NCBI GenBank assembly: GCA_022605405.1
Contig: JABYQQ010000002.1
Span: forward strand, 3,596,001-3,660,000
DNA length: 64,000 nt
Direction: 5' to 3'
From: Earliella scabrosa
Lineage: Eukaryota; Basidiomycota; Agaricomycetes; Polyporales; Polyporaceae
Below are positions 42,398-54,310 of this stretch, piece after piece (within the stretch, counting starts at the first letter, position 1; the number at the start of each line of letters is the position of its first letter). A program made the position numbers and the translations under genes. The notes beneath the pieces were generated by a model that was not told the DNA's origin, searched no databases, and was given only the letters and a program-made list of their open reading frames with translations.

Positions 42398-43727
42398 CAG
42401 ATACAGTGCCCATCGCGCCTGTCTACGAGTGAGATGTTGTGCAGTACGCCAATATTCGAGATTCTTGTGGTCTGATTGAATCTCGAAACACCGTGGTAAC
42501 CCTTCCAGGTAGTGGCGCCAGGCCTCTAAGGCCCGTATGATCGCAAGCATCTCTTTATCGTAGATCTCGTAGTTGCGCTCCGCCTCACTTATGGACTCGG
42601 AGTGAAAGGCGACTGGGTGCCATTTGCCATCGTCCTGTAGCTGTGCAAGTACCCCACCCGTTGCATATCCCGAGGCGTCCACCTCAATGCGTGTGTCTTT
42701 GGTCGGGTCGTACATGCACAGTACTGGGTTCTGGACAAAGCGACGTCCTGTTCCTCCTGTCCCCATTGCCAGGGCACGTTGCCTGTGAGACGATCCAAGG
42801 GTTTGCAAATGCGACTGAAGTCCTGGATGAATCTGCGATAGAAATTCGCAAATCCTCGGAACTTCCGGACATCAGACGCATTGCGCGGAGTAGGCCACTC
42901 CTGAATACCCTTTACTTTTACAGGATCCATCTCGACACGGTTGTGGGACACCAGAACACCGAGGTACTCGACCTTGGGGACCTCGAACTCGCATTTCTCC
43001 GGCTTGCAGAATAGATCGTGCTCTGCCAATCTTTTCAGGACCTCGCTTGTAACGGCGTGATGTGTCGTCTCAAGGTCGTTGGAGAAGATCAGGATGTCGT
43101 CTAAGTAGATCGTGATCTTTCCTTCAACAATGAGGTCCTTAAAGATGTCGTTCATGTAAGCCGAGAAGGTGCTAGGCGAGTTGGTCAACCCAAAGAACAT
43201 CACGTTCGGTTCGAAGAGCCCCCGGTTCGTGACGAACGCAGCTTTCCACTCATCTCCCGTCTTAATCTGGATGTTGTTGTATCCCCAACGGATGTCCAAC
43301 TTAGTGGAGACCTTGGCTTGTTTGAGTCGATCCACCAGCTCTGAGACAAGAGGAATCGGGTACCGATTCTTCACCGTAATCTCATTGAGCCGACGGTAGT
43401 CCTGTACGGGTCGCAGACTACCGTCCTTCTTTTTGATGAAGAAGAAGGGCGACAAAATGGGCGACTTCGACTTGCTGATGTAGCCTTTAGCCAGGTTCTC
43501 CTGCAGGAACTTATCTAGTTCCACCTGCTCATTGGGGGAGAGGGGGTACACTCGTGAATGGAACATCTTGGCCTCTGGTACCAGTTCAATCGCATGATCG
43601 TACGGTCCGAGCTCAGGAAGCCGTTCAGATGCGTCTTTGGAAAACACGCGTAGATACTGGTGATACCGTTTAGGCACAATCTGTTCCACCGGACGAACTT
43701 CCTTCTTCTGGTTACTCCTGCTCTGCA
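42398..43727 (-). pseudogene. gypsy element B: reverse transcriptase and RNase H
   Basis: Very similar to gypsy A over KKEVRPVEQIVPKRYHQYLR, the RT core with YLDDIL, and RNase H to LYLL at the H6 junction. It differs by a few substitutions, an extra codon in LETTHHAV, and a 19-bp deletion near 42748 (after QEEQD) that breaks the frame between RT and RNase H. The upstream end is cut at 43727 by H7; protease and gag are absent. High similarity to copy A means both derive from recent activity of one family. Confidence 0.9.
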
Positions 43728-43790
43728 CTTGGGTGGGAGTGGGCCATGTCTGGCTGGCACAATTGATGAGATGATTTCTGCTGAGATAAT
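43728..43790 (+). mobile_element. 5' end of a Helitron-like element (H7)
   Basis: CTTGGGTGGGAGTGGGCC at 43728, then CACAATTGATGAG (one change from the family). It is inserted in gypsy B after CTCTGCA. Its 5' end is identical to that of H8. No separate 3' end is found before H8; copia sequence begins within about 30-50 bp. Confidence 0.7.
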
Positions 43791-43813
43791 GCATCAAATT
43801 TTGAATTGATGGC

Positions 43814-46788
43814 ATGAGCGAACTTTCAGTTGAGCACAGGAGCGAACTTTGTGTTGACAGCCAGAACATGATTGATCTGCGCGACTTTGACTACAGGGTG
43901 GACCTGGCAGCTGGGGAGATCTGGACATGTGTGGAGAGGGAGCAGCAGACACATCTGGAGGCCATTCAAGACAATCCTGGAGCGATGTGGAGGAAGCTGG
44001 AGGCGGTGCACATGCAGAAACGTCCTGGTACGCGTTTTAACACCTACAACGCCCCCCTGAGCCTCTCCAAGGCCGAAAACGAGTCCCTATCCTCCCTTTC
44101 CACTCGAGCATCCCAGCTCAAGTCCGACATGCGTGCCCTGCGTCCCACAGGCTTCGACATCGACAAGCTCGACGAAGAGCTTGTCCTCATGGCGCTCATC
44201 CGCGCGCTGCCGGCGGAGTACAACAGCCTGCGGCAGACGCTGCTGCTGGACGACTCCCTGACGCTGGAGAAGCTCCAAGACACAGTCGTTGCGCTCGAGA
44301 ACCAGCCTGGTGCGTCATCGTCGCTCCCCGTCCTTCCCCACGCCGCCTCTACCGTCACCTGCACGTTCTGCGGCCACCAGAACCACTCCGAGGCCGAGTG
44401 CTACTCCAAACGCGACACCAGCACGAAAGCGAAGGAGAAGGCCACTCAGCGCATGCAGTTCCGCTCCCAGCGCAAGGAGAACGCGGCCGAGGCATCCAAG
44501 GACACGTCGGAGACACCCCAGGAGTCCGCTGGAGCGGCGACTGTGAGTGCTGGTTGCGCCTCTGCGCTGCTGTCCGTCTCGGACCGCGCTTCGTGGCTCT
44601 CTTCGCCGGCAGCAGCTAACTGGAACACCAACACAGGTGCTTCTGCACACATGACTCCGCACCGCCACTGGTTTTGCTCGTACTCGCCCCACACCATCCC
44701 CATCCGTCTTGCCAACTCGCACATCGTCTACTCGGCAGGACTAGGGTTTGTGGTGTTTCAGCCAGCGGAGAGGGATGGTGTTCTACCACCTGCGGTTGTA
44801 CTACACGATGTCTTGCATGTTCCTGCCCTTGCCAGCAATCTACTGTCTGTCTTCCACCTCACACGCGAAAAGGGCTATGTCGTCGCGCTCCAGGCGTCAC
44901 GTGCGCTGTTCTACCACGAGGGCCAGCTGTCCTTTGAAGTGCAGGTCAACCAGCACAATGTCGGCTACCTCCTGGGCCACACCATCGCTCAGCCGAATAA
45001 TGCGCTCTCCGCGTCGACCGCCTGCGAGGAGGACCTTGCGCTTCAGCGCTGCTCGCACGCGAACCTCGACGACCTCCGAGCGGCGATCCGCAAGGCCCTC
45101 GTTTCCGGCCTCACAATTCACTCGAAGCGTCAGCTAGACCCCATCTGCAAACTGTGCCTCGCTGGCAAGCTCCACCGCCATCCCATCCCTCGCTTCGCAT
45201 CCAGGAAGTTCACCCATATCGCCCTCGTCCACACCGACCTCAAGGGCAAGCTCCCAGTCGCCACACCGGAGGGCTACCTGTACTGCATGATCTTTGTCTG
45301 CGACGCTTCGCGGTTCTGGGCTATCGCTTACCTGAAGTGCAAGAGCGACGAGTTTGCTGCGTTCAAGTCGTACAAGGCCTACGCGGAGAACTGCCTGGGC
45401 CTGCGCATCAAGGCGACGCGCGATGACAAGGGCAGCGAGTATATGAGCCAGGACTACATCGACTTCTGCACCGAGTACAGCATCCACCGCCAGCACACAG
45501 AGACCAATGAAACGCATCAGAACAGCGTCGCAGAGCGAGGAAACCGCACCATTGCTGAGGGCTCCACCGCACTCCTCGTCCAGTCGAAACTCCCTCCCCC
45601 GTTCTGGTCTCTCGCTGTCTCAACGTTCGTCCACATGCGCAACCGCATGCCCACCTCTGCGCTCGACGGCGGGATTCCCTACATGATGTGGAAGGGCGAC
45701 AGACGCAAGCCAGATGTCTCCTACTTCCGCGTCTTTGGCTGTCTGGCCTACGTGCTCGTGCGCAAGAAGGACCGCAAGGCGCTGCAGCCGCACACGCGCA
45801 AGTGTATCTTCGTCGGGTACCCTGAGGGCACAAAGGCGTGGCGCTTCTGAGATCCTGCTGCGAAGAAGTTCCTCATCTCCTCGCATGCTGTCTTTGACGA
45901 GCGCTGCTTCCCAGGGAACTCGCCGTTCATCAACGTCTTTGGTGTCCCGCTGGACCAGGTCGACGTCCCTGGAGCGGCAGAGGACGCGCCAGATGTGCCA
46001 GAGCTGCACGATCAGGGGGGAGATGACTCGTATGATCCTGCACCTCCTGCACCTCCTGCACCGCAAAATGCGCCTCCGCTGCCTCACCAGCAGCCTCCTG
46101 ACGTCCCTTCGCGCTCCCCCAGTCCGCCAGCACCACCAGCACCTGCGCCGTGCGCGCCTGCGCGCCTGCGCGCCTGCGCCTCCTGCGCCTGTTGCGCCTG
46201 CACCACATCCACCACCAGCTCCAGCTCCACGTCCTCTAGCGCACCATGAAGCCAACGACCATGCCGGGATCAGGCCCTATCCAGCGCTCGCTCGCAAGGT
46301 CCTCCCACCGCGTGCAGGACACCATCAAGGCTCGCTCAACCACCGTGAGCTCGAACGCCTCAACCAGCCTCCGCAGCGCCTTCGCATTGCGACGCCATCG
46401 CCCACATCCCTGCACCTCGAGCTCCGTCTCCTCCTCCCACTCCCACGTTGAGCATGTCTACACAGGCGCGCGTGAGGACTTCCTGTCGTACGACGATGCA
46501 CTTGAGGTCGCCTTCGAGTCTGTGGTGCAGCACGCATGCAAGGCGAACCAGGAGCACTTTGGCGAGCCACGGTCCATCACAGAGGTCATGCAGCTTGCGC
46601 CTGACAAGCATGAGCAGTGGCTGAAGGCCGTGCAGGACGAGATCCAGTCCCTCGTCAAGAACGGCACCTTCGAGCTCGTTTGCCTGCCCCCTGGGCGCAA
46701 GGCCATTGGCTCGCGCTGGGTGTTCCGCATCAAGCGCAATGCTGACGGCTCGATCGAGCGGTCTACTCCCAAGTGGGCGTCGATCTGA
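43814..46788 (+). pseudogene. copia-type retrotransposon fragment: gag, integrase and start of reverse transcriptase
   Basis: A 678-codon frame holds a gag-like region (LMALIRALPAEYNSLRQTLL), a CCHC knuckle CTFCGHQNHSEAEC, a protease remnant (TGASAHMTP), and the integrase core with HTDLKGKL, RDDKGSEY and HQNSVAERGNR (the D, D and E positions). It ends WRF-TGA at 45848; relatives read on as WRFWDPAAKKF, so this is a TGG to TGA change. After a proline-rich stretch with further frame changes, 46246-46788 encodes the RT start (FELVCLPPGRKAIGSRWVFR), then is cut after SIER. No LTRs. It lacks the palm motifs of RT and RNase H, so it is dead. GC content is higher than in the surroundings. Confidence 0.9.
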
Positions 46789-48050
46789 GCCATCCGAGGG
46801 GATTCAGTTCCCCGGTTCGAACTTTTCCGTCTTGAAGATGGACGAATGATGGCACCGGCGGGACCACGAGGCGGCAAACAACATGCCGGGCGGTATGCGA
46901 TGGGGCCATGATGGGACCGCCTGGTGTCTAAAAGTGTGAGCAGAATCGGTCCCATCTTGGACATGCTGGCTGATAGACGCCGGTCGGTCTCGGGCGAGGA
47001 CTGGTTCCATCTCGGTTCTATCTTGGGTGACGCAGAGAACCACACCGGAGCGGTATGTCTCAGATGGGACCATGATGGAACCGGCTGAGCAAGTCCAACA
47101 GCGCGATCCGGGGTCTGCGCTGGACCGTCTGAGGATGGGACCGGCCATCCCACCCACTCGGAGGGGACGGGGGAACTCCAACATGGCACCGCGCTCGCTC
47201 CCCCTCGCACCACCTTCACTATACCTGAATCTGCACCCTTGCACTGAGAACTACTATCGGAGTCGTCAGCGATGGGTAGAGCGCTGTACTCGCTTCAACT
47301 GGCAGCCCGAACGGCGGCTTCATCCATTCCCGCTGCTTCATTGATGTGCCACAACTCGGAGTCACCCTCCATCCGATTCGTTCAAGGTGACAACCGTCAC
47401 ACTGCTCGCCAAACCCAAATGCAGGCCGCCGATGCCCTTTTCATCCAGCTGGTGCAACGGATCCTGGCAGCTGAACGCGCCCAGTATCAAGAGTTGACTA
47501 ATTTTCATGCTGATGAGCCCTCCGCCACGGCTGCTATCAGTACCAGCTTCGGCTCAATCACTGGCAGGTGACAGCAGTGGATGATATGTACGTATTGCAT
47601 TGTTATTGACACGACGGGCATTCCGCTGACTATACTCCTCCACCGCTTCAAGATGTCGGACTCGATTGGTCATACGAGGATCAACATGTTGCCTTTTAAT
47701 AAATATCCACGGCGTATCGTCGTCAGCTTTGCCCAGATCTCAATGGCAGCGCCCCAGCAGCACCCGCAATAGAATCCACTGCCAGTGCCCACATAGCCCT
47801 GTCCTTCGGCACATAGCTGCACATCCTCACTTCCACCGAGCAATGAACGGTCAACGCATCTCAGCGCTGTGGCATGATCAGGCGTGTACACATCGTGAGG
47901 GGCTAGCACACACGCATCAAGCCTAGTATCTGATGCATGATGGGTGGGGCCCCGTGTGATGGAATGCTCGCGGAGATCTAGGTGCGCGTCAACTTGGGAG
48001 TTCACTATATATATAGACGTCTTCGCAGCATCTCCCCACAACTTCACTCC
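46789..48050. other. 1.26-kb stretch between copia and S1, no gene seen
   Basis: 46830-47180 has several imperfect repeats around GATGGGACCATGATGG. A weak relative of the shared motif (GGTGACAACCGTC) lies at 47388. TATATATATAG at 48006-48015 is a plausible TATA region for the next gene. Confidence 0.4.
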
Positions 48051-48472
48051 ATGTCGTCAATGTCACCGGCGGAGGACGACCACACGCAGCAGGGAGATGG
48101 GGAACACCGGTGTCAGGTGAGCCCATTTGTTTGCTCTGGTTGGGTGATGACGGAACATCAGATAGTACGCGGTGGAGGTCTGGACAGGAGAGGAGTGGCA
48201 ATCCCTCTCCGTCGACACCAACGACTCCAACGAGTCCTCCTATCATTTGAACATGTGGGTAGTTGGGGAAGATGAGCAGCCTAAATCGGTCCCAGCCCCC
48301 GACGACATCAATGAAGATGAGCTGCCTGATCTAGTCGACCTAGAAGAGGCAGGCAGCGACAGGGATGGCGTGTCCGATGGATGCGGTGGGTGTTCTCCGA
48401 TACGTTTGTGTGGAATGACTCTGATGCTCTATAGGCGCGGGTTCGGGCACAAAGAGCCGCCGGTCACGATGA
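48051..48472 (+). CDS. S1: small three-exon gene, unknown
   Basis: Exons 48051-48116, 48166-48385 and 48435-48472 (introns 49 and 49 bp, GTGAGC...TAG and GTGGGT...TAG) give 107 residues: start MSSMSPAEDDHTQQGDGEH, middle VEVWTGEEWQSLSVDTND and an acidic run INEDELPDLVDLEEAGSD, end GTKSRRSR. All junctions keep the frame. A TATA-like run lies about 40 bp upstream. No domain recognised; the product would be small, acidic and hydrophilic. It sits between copia and H8, so it could be a captured gene fragment. Confidence 0.5.
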
Positions 48473-48554
48473 GAAACACCGCCAAGAAGACATACGGGTC
48501 AGGATTTGAGGGCTACACTGCCGAAGTTGGAGACCACGCGTGAACCGCTCTATA

Positions 48555-49610
48555 CTTGGGTGGGAGTGGGCCATGTCTGGCAGGCACGATTGATGAGCTG
48601 GTTGATAATCAATATGAGTATGTTAATGAATGCCCAAATGATCCACAATTATCGCTCCATCACTAAAAGTTAAGTTCACATATACTTGGTTTCGAACTGT
48701 TGATCAAAGCATGAAACATCACTGAAAGGTTTACATTTCATGCAACACTGTTTTGAACTGAGCATTGACTGCTTATATACCATTAGAACCAGAAAAATGA
48801 GCTCTCTTCAATCGCACCACCGTGGGAATATTCTCATTACAACTGAACGATCTATTCACTATTTACTGAATAACTCCATCAGTTCTATAGCAGAAAATAT
48901 GGAAAAATCATGATAATCTCCTATTGTATCATCTCTATCCATTCCATATACTACTGAGCTCTTATATGTACATTGAAGTATGGAAAGTTGACGATCATTG
49001 CAACTTTCGAACATTTGGCTAATAAATGTGTTTGTTGATACATGTTGAAGTGGATTAAATAGATGTGTAATGGGTCTAGAAGATCAATATATAATGGACA
49101 ATGATCTAGTGCGACCACATACACATACTGAAGCCAAATCATGCTCACAACCCAGCCAACCCAGCCAACCTTCCGCATTTGGGCAAGTGTATATGGGCTA
49201 TAACTTTTGTACTAATAGTTCATACAAATCTGAAGTAAGTCCATCTAAAAGGTGTGGATCATGCCTACCAAACAATATCAAAACATGTTTGTTACAGAGT
49301 TACATGTATAGACAGTAGTAGATGAAGTCAACACAATGTAGTAAGCGCCGGCCATGCCAGCAGCCGAGCCGCGGGGGAGAGCATAAGAAAAGTGGTCAAT
49401 GTGGCTGTGTCCAGCGGTAAGAAATGAGTAAGAAATTCCAACCCTAACCCTGTGGTGGGCGTCTAAAAGTAAGTGATTTTGTTACATGTGATGACATAAG
49501 TTGTATGGAAGAGTAACAAAAATGTTTCCCACGGTGACCGAGTTGCGTCACAAGCGCCGGGCCAAAAGCTCCCCATAAGAACGATTAATTCGTAAACTCA
49601 TCAATCGTAA
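48555..49610 (+). mobile_element. Helitron-like non-autonomous element H8 (1056 bp)
   Basis: 5' CTTGGGTGGGAGTGGGCC at 48555, CACGATTGATGAG, 3' hairpin ACGATTAATTCGT then CTCATCAATCGTAA at 49610. The 3' 250 bp match H3. It contains CCAACCCTAACCCTGTGG at about 49438. The interior is A/T-rich with no gene. Confidence 0.8.
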
Positions 49611-49951
49611 CTGCCTTCCTGTGTCGTTATCCTGTTGGATTGATATATATTGAAGACCCTTACGGGGCCCTGTTCCCCTCTGATATCACATAGAGCAGAT
49701 GTCGAACCCCGGGTGGTCGTCCGGTACGCGCTTATCCGGCACAGTGACAGCGCAGCGGATAGAGAGCTCGGACTGAGGGTGGCATGCCGAAGGCACACGA
49801 GCCCACATAAGCGAGCGCAACGCGCCAGAGGCTAGTACACGCGAGAGACGTGAGGCAGGAGAGACTGATTCCGAGGCGGCGTCATGCCCTCAGCGTGTCG
49901 ACAGAGCGTACGTTCGGGCCCCTGTATGTCGGGCCAGGCATACAAATAGTA

Positions 49952-50239
49952 ATGTCTTTCCGCCAGACCGACGGGGACATATTTGACCCGACGACGACGG
50001 GCCACACGCCCACGTACGTCTGGTGGCTGGAGCTCCTGGATGAGCAAGCGCGGAAGATGAACGAATGCTGGATTAGCTCCACGCGATATGTCCTGACGAG
50101 CTTGAGGTACGGCTCGCCGCCACCGTTCGAGGAGGTCGAAGTCGTGATGGTTAACGATGGTACGTCTCGAGTCATCCTACTCCTCGCAGTATGGACCCCA
50201 CTGCTCATTTGCGTGACAGCAAGTTGCTGGCCTGCTTGA
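49952..50239 (+). CDS. possible small gene, unknown
   Basis: From ATG 49952 the frame reads MSFRQTDGDIFDPTTTGHTP, WWLELLDEQARKMNECW, SLRYGSPPPFEEVEVVMVND and then a GTACGT donor at about 50159, so the exon may end there with an unfound continuation. The composition is protein-like. No domain recognised. Confidence 0.35.
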   Translation: MSFRQTDGDIFDPTTTGHTPTYVWWLELLDEQARKMNECWISSTRYVLTSLRYGSPPPFEEVEVVMVNDGTSRVILLLAVWTPLLICVTASCWPA

Positions 50240-52450
50240 CATGCAGACTACCTAGCATGCACACTTGGGTAGCAAGAAATGCTCAGGTGCAACTATGAAT
50301 GGTCCAATGTCATGTTTTTCAGCTTGAACCTTGCAAGAGATATTAGAGACTTACTAGTCGAAATCGGCAGTTGGCTGCGGATGCCCGCCAACTTCTGTCA
50401 TTCTTGCGGCGTGTCACCAAATGTCACCGAATCCGGCATTTCTCAAACAAGGTGGAGATTATGATCTGCGATGATATGGCGCGACGACTCTCATAGGTCT
50501 CCACCCGTGTTCGAACTCGTCGCGCACTCAAGTTGTCGTGGGTCTTTCTGCACGCGCACGTCGCGTCGGCGGCCTAAAAGAAGGCCTGACCTTAATTCGT
50601 TTCAGTTTACCCCAGTATATCAAGTGAAGGATACTTACTCCGAGCCCTCGGAGACACATTAGACAGCTTCGCAAAAGTTTGCCGCTTAACCAGATAAACC
50701 AGAGCCCGGCTCTTCGGCGTACCCTTGAAGATCCCATTCCACAAAATGTTCCTGAACTGCCCAGTTCGCTGAGAGTATTTGTGCTAGACACATGCTCGCT
50801 CCTCCGATGCCTCGATGTGAAGAGTCTAAAACCACGACGGATGTGGCAAGCTCAACTGTTGGGACGTCAATACGCGCGACGGTGCCGCTTGCCAGGCAGA
50901 CAGGCTCACGGCGGTGGAAACCTCCGTGGACCGACGTGTTCTTGCAACGGAGGGGAGCGTAAGTAATATGAATAGCACCCCAGGTAGTAAAGCGGCTAGC
51001 CTGCCACACTCCAACGCAGGTGTCGTGGCAGGTTGCGCTGGCGTTCCGCGCTCATCTTGCGTGCTTGTGGCTGGCGTCTTGGACAAATAGATACAAAGCT
51101 ACGTGGCGGCGTCGTGGTGCGTGGACAACCCGAGGTTGCACACCTAATGCTAGCTATACATCCACTGAGGTTTTCACCTCCCTGCACACACTGCCTTCTT
51201 GCATTGCAACAAGACCCTGCCACACCACCTTGCAAAATTCCTCCATGTTGGACCTCTTGCCGGAGATGCCGATGATCCCCAGGCGGCAAACAACAATGTT
51301 AATGTGCCCACGACGTCGCCCTGGTGCGACTTCGAGTGTGCATCACCCCTCTCGAACCCTTTCCTTCCTCCCTACCGTAAGTACGAGCCAACCTGCTGGC
51401 ACGCATCCATGCTCACAGAACGTGCAGCGCCTTGCTCAGCATGACCGGTGGGACACGGTCCCGAGTGCAGGGACTCACTATAGCACAGTCTTCGTGTCGT
51501 TGAGAACCACCACGCCGCTGCAGCTGGATGATGGTGAAGGAGAGCCCTGCAATCCAGGCGTAGACGGTGCACTTGAGCCGGGCGACCTCTATGCAGAGGT
51601 TCACATCAATCTGAATACAGGATCCCCTTGTGTCACCGCCCCCGGCCATGGCCTCGCTTGCGCAGACGACATGGTCAAACTGAACATGTAGCTCCTTCTG
51701 GTGCGTCTCATCCAGACCGTTTGACAGCTTGTGGACCTCATGGGCGAGTCTACCTAGACCTCCGCAATCTCGTGGTATGTTCGCCTTCCCTTATCATCTC
51801 CAAGCAATCATTGATTGGGAGACGATTGCACCACCCCCGTATACCAGACTTTACGCCTGCCGCTCGCTCCTGACCCCTCACGTCATCATGTACGAGCAGT
51901 CCTTCCAGCTCACCAGCATCGGCGGTTCACGCGCCCACTCCTCTTCCACTGGTCACCCCCCCCCGCCCCACGCTCTGACACAGCGGCGACATGCACACCA
52001 ACACGCACATGCGGGAGTGCACGTTCCGCAAGCCCCGCATCCTCGTCGACGACGCGCACGCTGTGGGCTCGATCGGGATCGAGCTGCGCTCGTTCGAGCC
52101 GGAGAGCGTGCTCCACAGGGACGCTGCGGGACTCGGAGGGGCCGCTCAATGTTGTCCATGGTCAAGGTGACAACCTAGATGGTGCCGTCTATCCTTTGTC
52201 GCTGTGAGTGTAACATGAACATTGAACACCCATGAGCGAGTCGTACATTAACCTGAAGATAGGCCCAGAGACATTTAAAGACTCCTCCATGGAAGACAGT
52301 CTAGCGTTCAACCGTACTGACGAATGGAGGCATCATCATCAGACTTCTGTTTTTGGTTGAACGCCTGCCACCCGTCGCCTATGTAAACATATACAACGCG
52401 ACGGATTAGGTGGGATCGGCGACTTCACTCCTCCTGCCTCTGCCCCACTC
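50240..52450. other. 2.2-kb decayed stretch, no supported gene
   Basis: Many overlapping frames on both strands, none convincing. The minus frame at 51649-51413 (LCIEVARLKCTVYAWIAGLS) and a plus stretch near 52020-52130 (RKPRILVDDAHAVGSIGIEL) look protein-like but too short to name. A GAGGTTTTCACCTCC palindrome occurs at about 51174. Confidence 0.4.
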
Positions 52451-52478
52451 CGTCCATCGAGGTTGTCACCTCTTTGCA
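52451..52478 (+). promoter_or_regulatory. shared upstream motif, W2 copy (degenerate)
   Basis: GTCCATCGAGGTTGTCACCT, compare GTCCATCGACGGTTGTTACC at gene P. About 240 bp upstream of the W2 start, the same distance and orientation as at W1. Confidence 0.45.
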
Positions 52479-52704
52479 CACGAGGCCTACGCTATCGCAA
52501 CACGTCACCGTACCAATTCATTTACACGTACCGTGCACGGCCAAAAACTCACTCAGAGGCCCTCCATTCACCAAGGCCTTCCTTCACCTCCCTGCCCTGC
52601 CCATGACCCTGGTGCGAGGCATCCAACCGGACAGACCACGCAACCTCCTACCGAGGAATACACAACCCCAACCTTTCAGGAGCACGCTATTCTGACCCCG
52701 CGCT

Positions 52705-54310
52705 ATGACCGAGAAGTATGCAACCTTGCTGTGCATCACTATGGGGCAATACTAATATTGTTGGTACAGCCTGAGGCCGCACCGCACCTTCACGCACGAC
52801 AGGCGCATCTTCACTGCCATCAACTTCTCCAAGGTTGATTCCCTGCCGGGAATCTGGATCTCTGATCCCGAACAGAACCTCTTTGCCCGGGAATGTCGCA
52901 AGGCGCTTTGGGCAACCGAGAGGAACCCTGAGATCGCGTACATGCTCCGTAAGTCCCAAGTGGAGTCAGCGTTCTTGTTGCGTTTGCAGTGCGATCCCGC
53001 TCGCCTCCCCATCGTGCGCGTGAAGATGCCAGACTACGTGGGGTACTTGTTGACTGCGGATACAATCAATGCCTGGCGTGCCATCGAGGGCTCCCTGCTC
53101 CAAGTAATCACCATCCTCTCCGATGCCATGGATGGACATGCCGAGCACAGAATGCCCTTCAACGTCTTTTGGTCACTTCCGTCACAACATAACTATCACA
53201 CCGTCTTCCGCGACATCCGCCACGTTCGCGCGAGTGCACAGAAGGCTCGTGATGCGCTTCAGGTACTCACTGCCCGTGTGTCAATGAGCATCGCACTGGT
53301 TCCGAACAAACACTCTTGGGAGCCCGGCTGGATTGAGGTCCTCCGCCGGGCGGGAGTTACATCCACGTGGATCGACGAGCTCCGGGATTCCCCTCTATGT
53401 GATTTCACTCCGGGAACACGAGCCGGCGCCTTTATTCTTCCACAATCCAACGGCACTCGGTGGATGAACCATGTGCCCTGCATGATATGCGCAAACCTTC
53501 CCATATACGTTCAATGGCCACAGACCTCAAAAGGGCTGCCTGACGAGGAGGCGATTGCCTTCGTTGTCTCCAGATACCCTTTTCTCCAACCATACCGCCC
53601 GAACCTTCTTGAAGCAGTGGATGTTCCAGAGCCCGTGGCGGTTGGTAACAGATGGCCTAGCCGTATGTTCAGGTGGGATCAGCTGCGACCTCATCCTGCA
53701 ATACAACATTCCTTCAGCCCCTCCCTGCTGTCCCTGAGCCATACACGCACCACTCCATGCTCCCCTCCTATGGGTCCGTGCGCAGTTCCGCCACAGCGCC
53801 CGGCAGCAGACGAAGGCGATCCACCCTCAACTCCATTCTTTGCTCCTTCCAGCCCCGCTCCCCAAGGACGCCTAGAATCCCCGCAGCCGCAGGTGTCGCT
53901 GTCTGGAGATGGTCAGCTGGCAGGCGAATCCATCAAAACGTTCCTTGAACGTCGCTCCGCTGAAGATCGAAGTCGCATCGAGACGGCGGCCGAGCGAACA
54001 GCTCGCGAAGCTCGGGCGACCAGCGCCAAACGTAAGGAACCTCCTGGACGCAAGTCCAACACCAAGTTCTTTCTTTGGATGTCATTCGCAGATGTGGATC
54101 CTACGCTGCCCGTGGAGCTCCACGACATGCCCGTCAGGAAGAGGATCTCTAAAGCTACGGCCATTGCCCGTTGGGCTGAATTTAGCGACGAGCAGAAGAC
54201 CTTCAATCCGTATCGCAATGAATGGAACTTGTGTGACGATCTTGGCCCACCCCCGCAGACGAAGATTATGAAAGCCTCCCTCCAATTCCACCGCTCACAA
54301 CCGCACCAAA
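52705..54310 (+). pseudogene. W2: second copy of the W family, truncated
   Basis: Exon 1 is only ATGACCGAGAA (52705-52715), then a 54-bp intron, then exon 2 from 52770: LRPHRTFTHDRRIFTAINFS, SLPGIWISDPEQNLFARECR, ALQVLTARVSMSIALV, WIDELRDSPLCDFTPGTRAG, MNHVPCMICANLPIYVQ, SRMFRWDQLRPHPA, FLERRSAEDRSRIETAAERT and FRYRNEWN-type sequence. It is open where W1 has stops. A one-base change near 54255 shifts the frame (the shifted frame reads DEDYESLPPIPPLTTAPN, matching W1's DEEYEDLAPVPE), and H9 cuts the gene at 54310. About 350 C-terminal codons present in W1 are missing. Unknown function. Confidence 0.65.

Noticed and set aside
49850..49951. Upstream extension of the small frame starting at a non-ATG codon.
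   Set aside because: No ATG before 49952; a eukaryotic start at GTG is unlikely.
52020..52130. ILVDDAHAVGSIGIEL, resembling the lysine/aspartate region of class II PLP aminotransferases (D.AH..G..G).
   Set aside because: Only about 40 residues, no flanking motifs, no second copy; too little to annotate as a gene.
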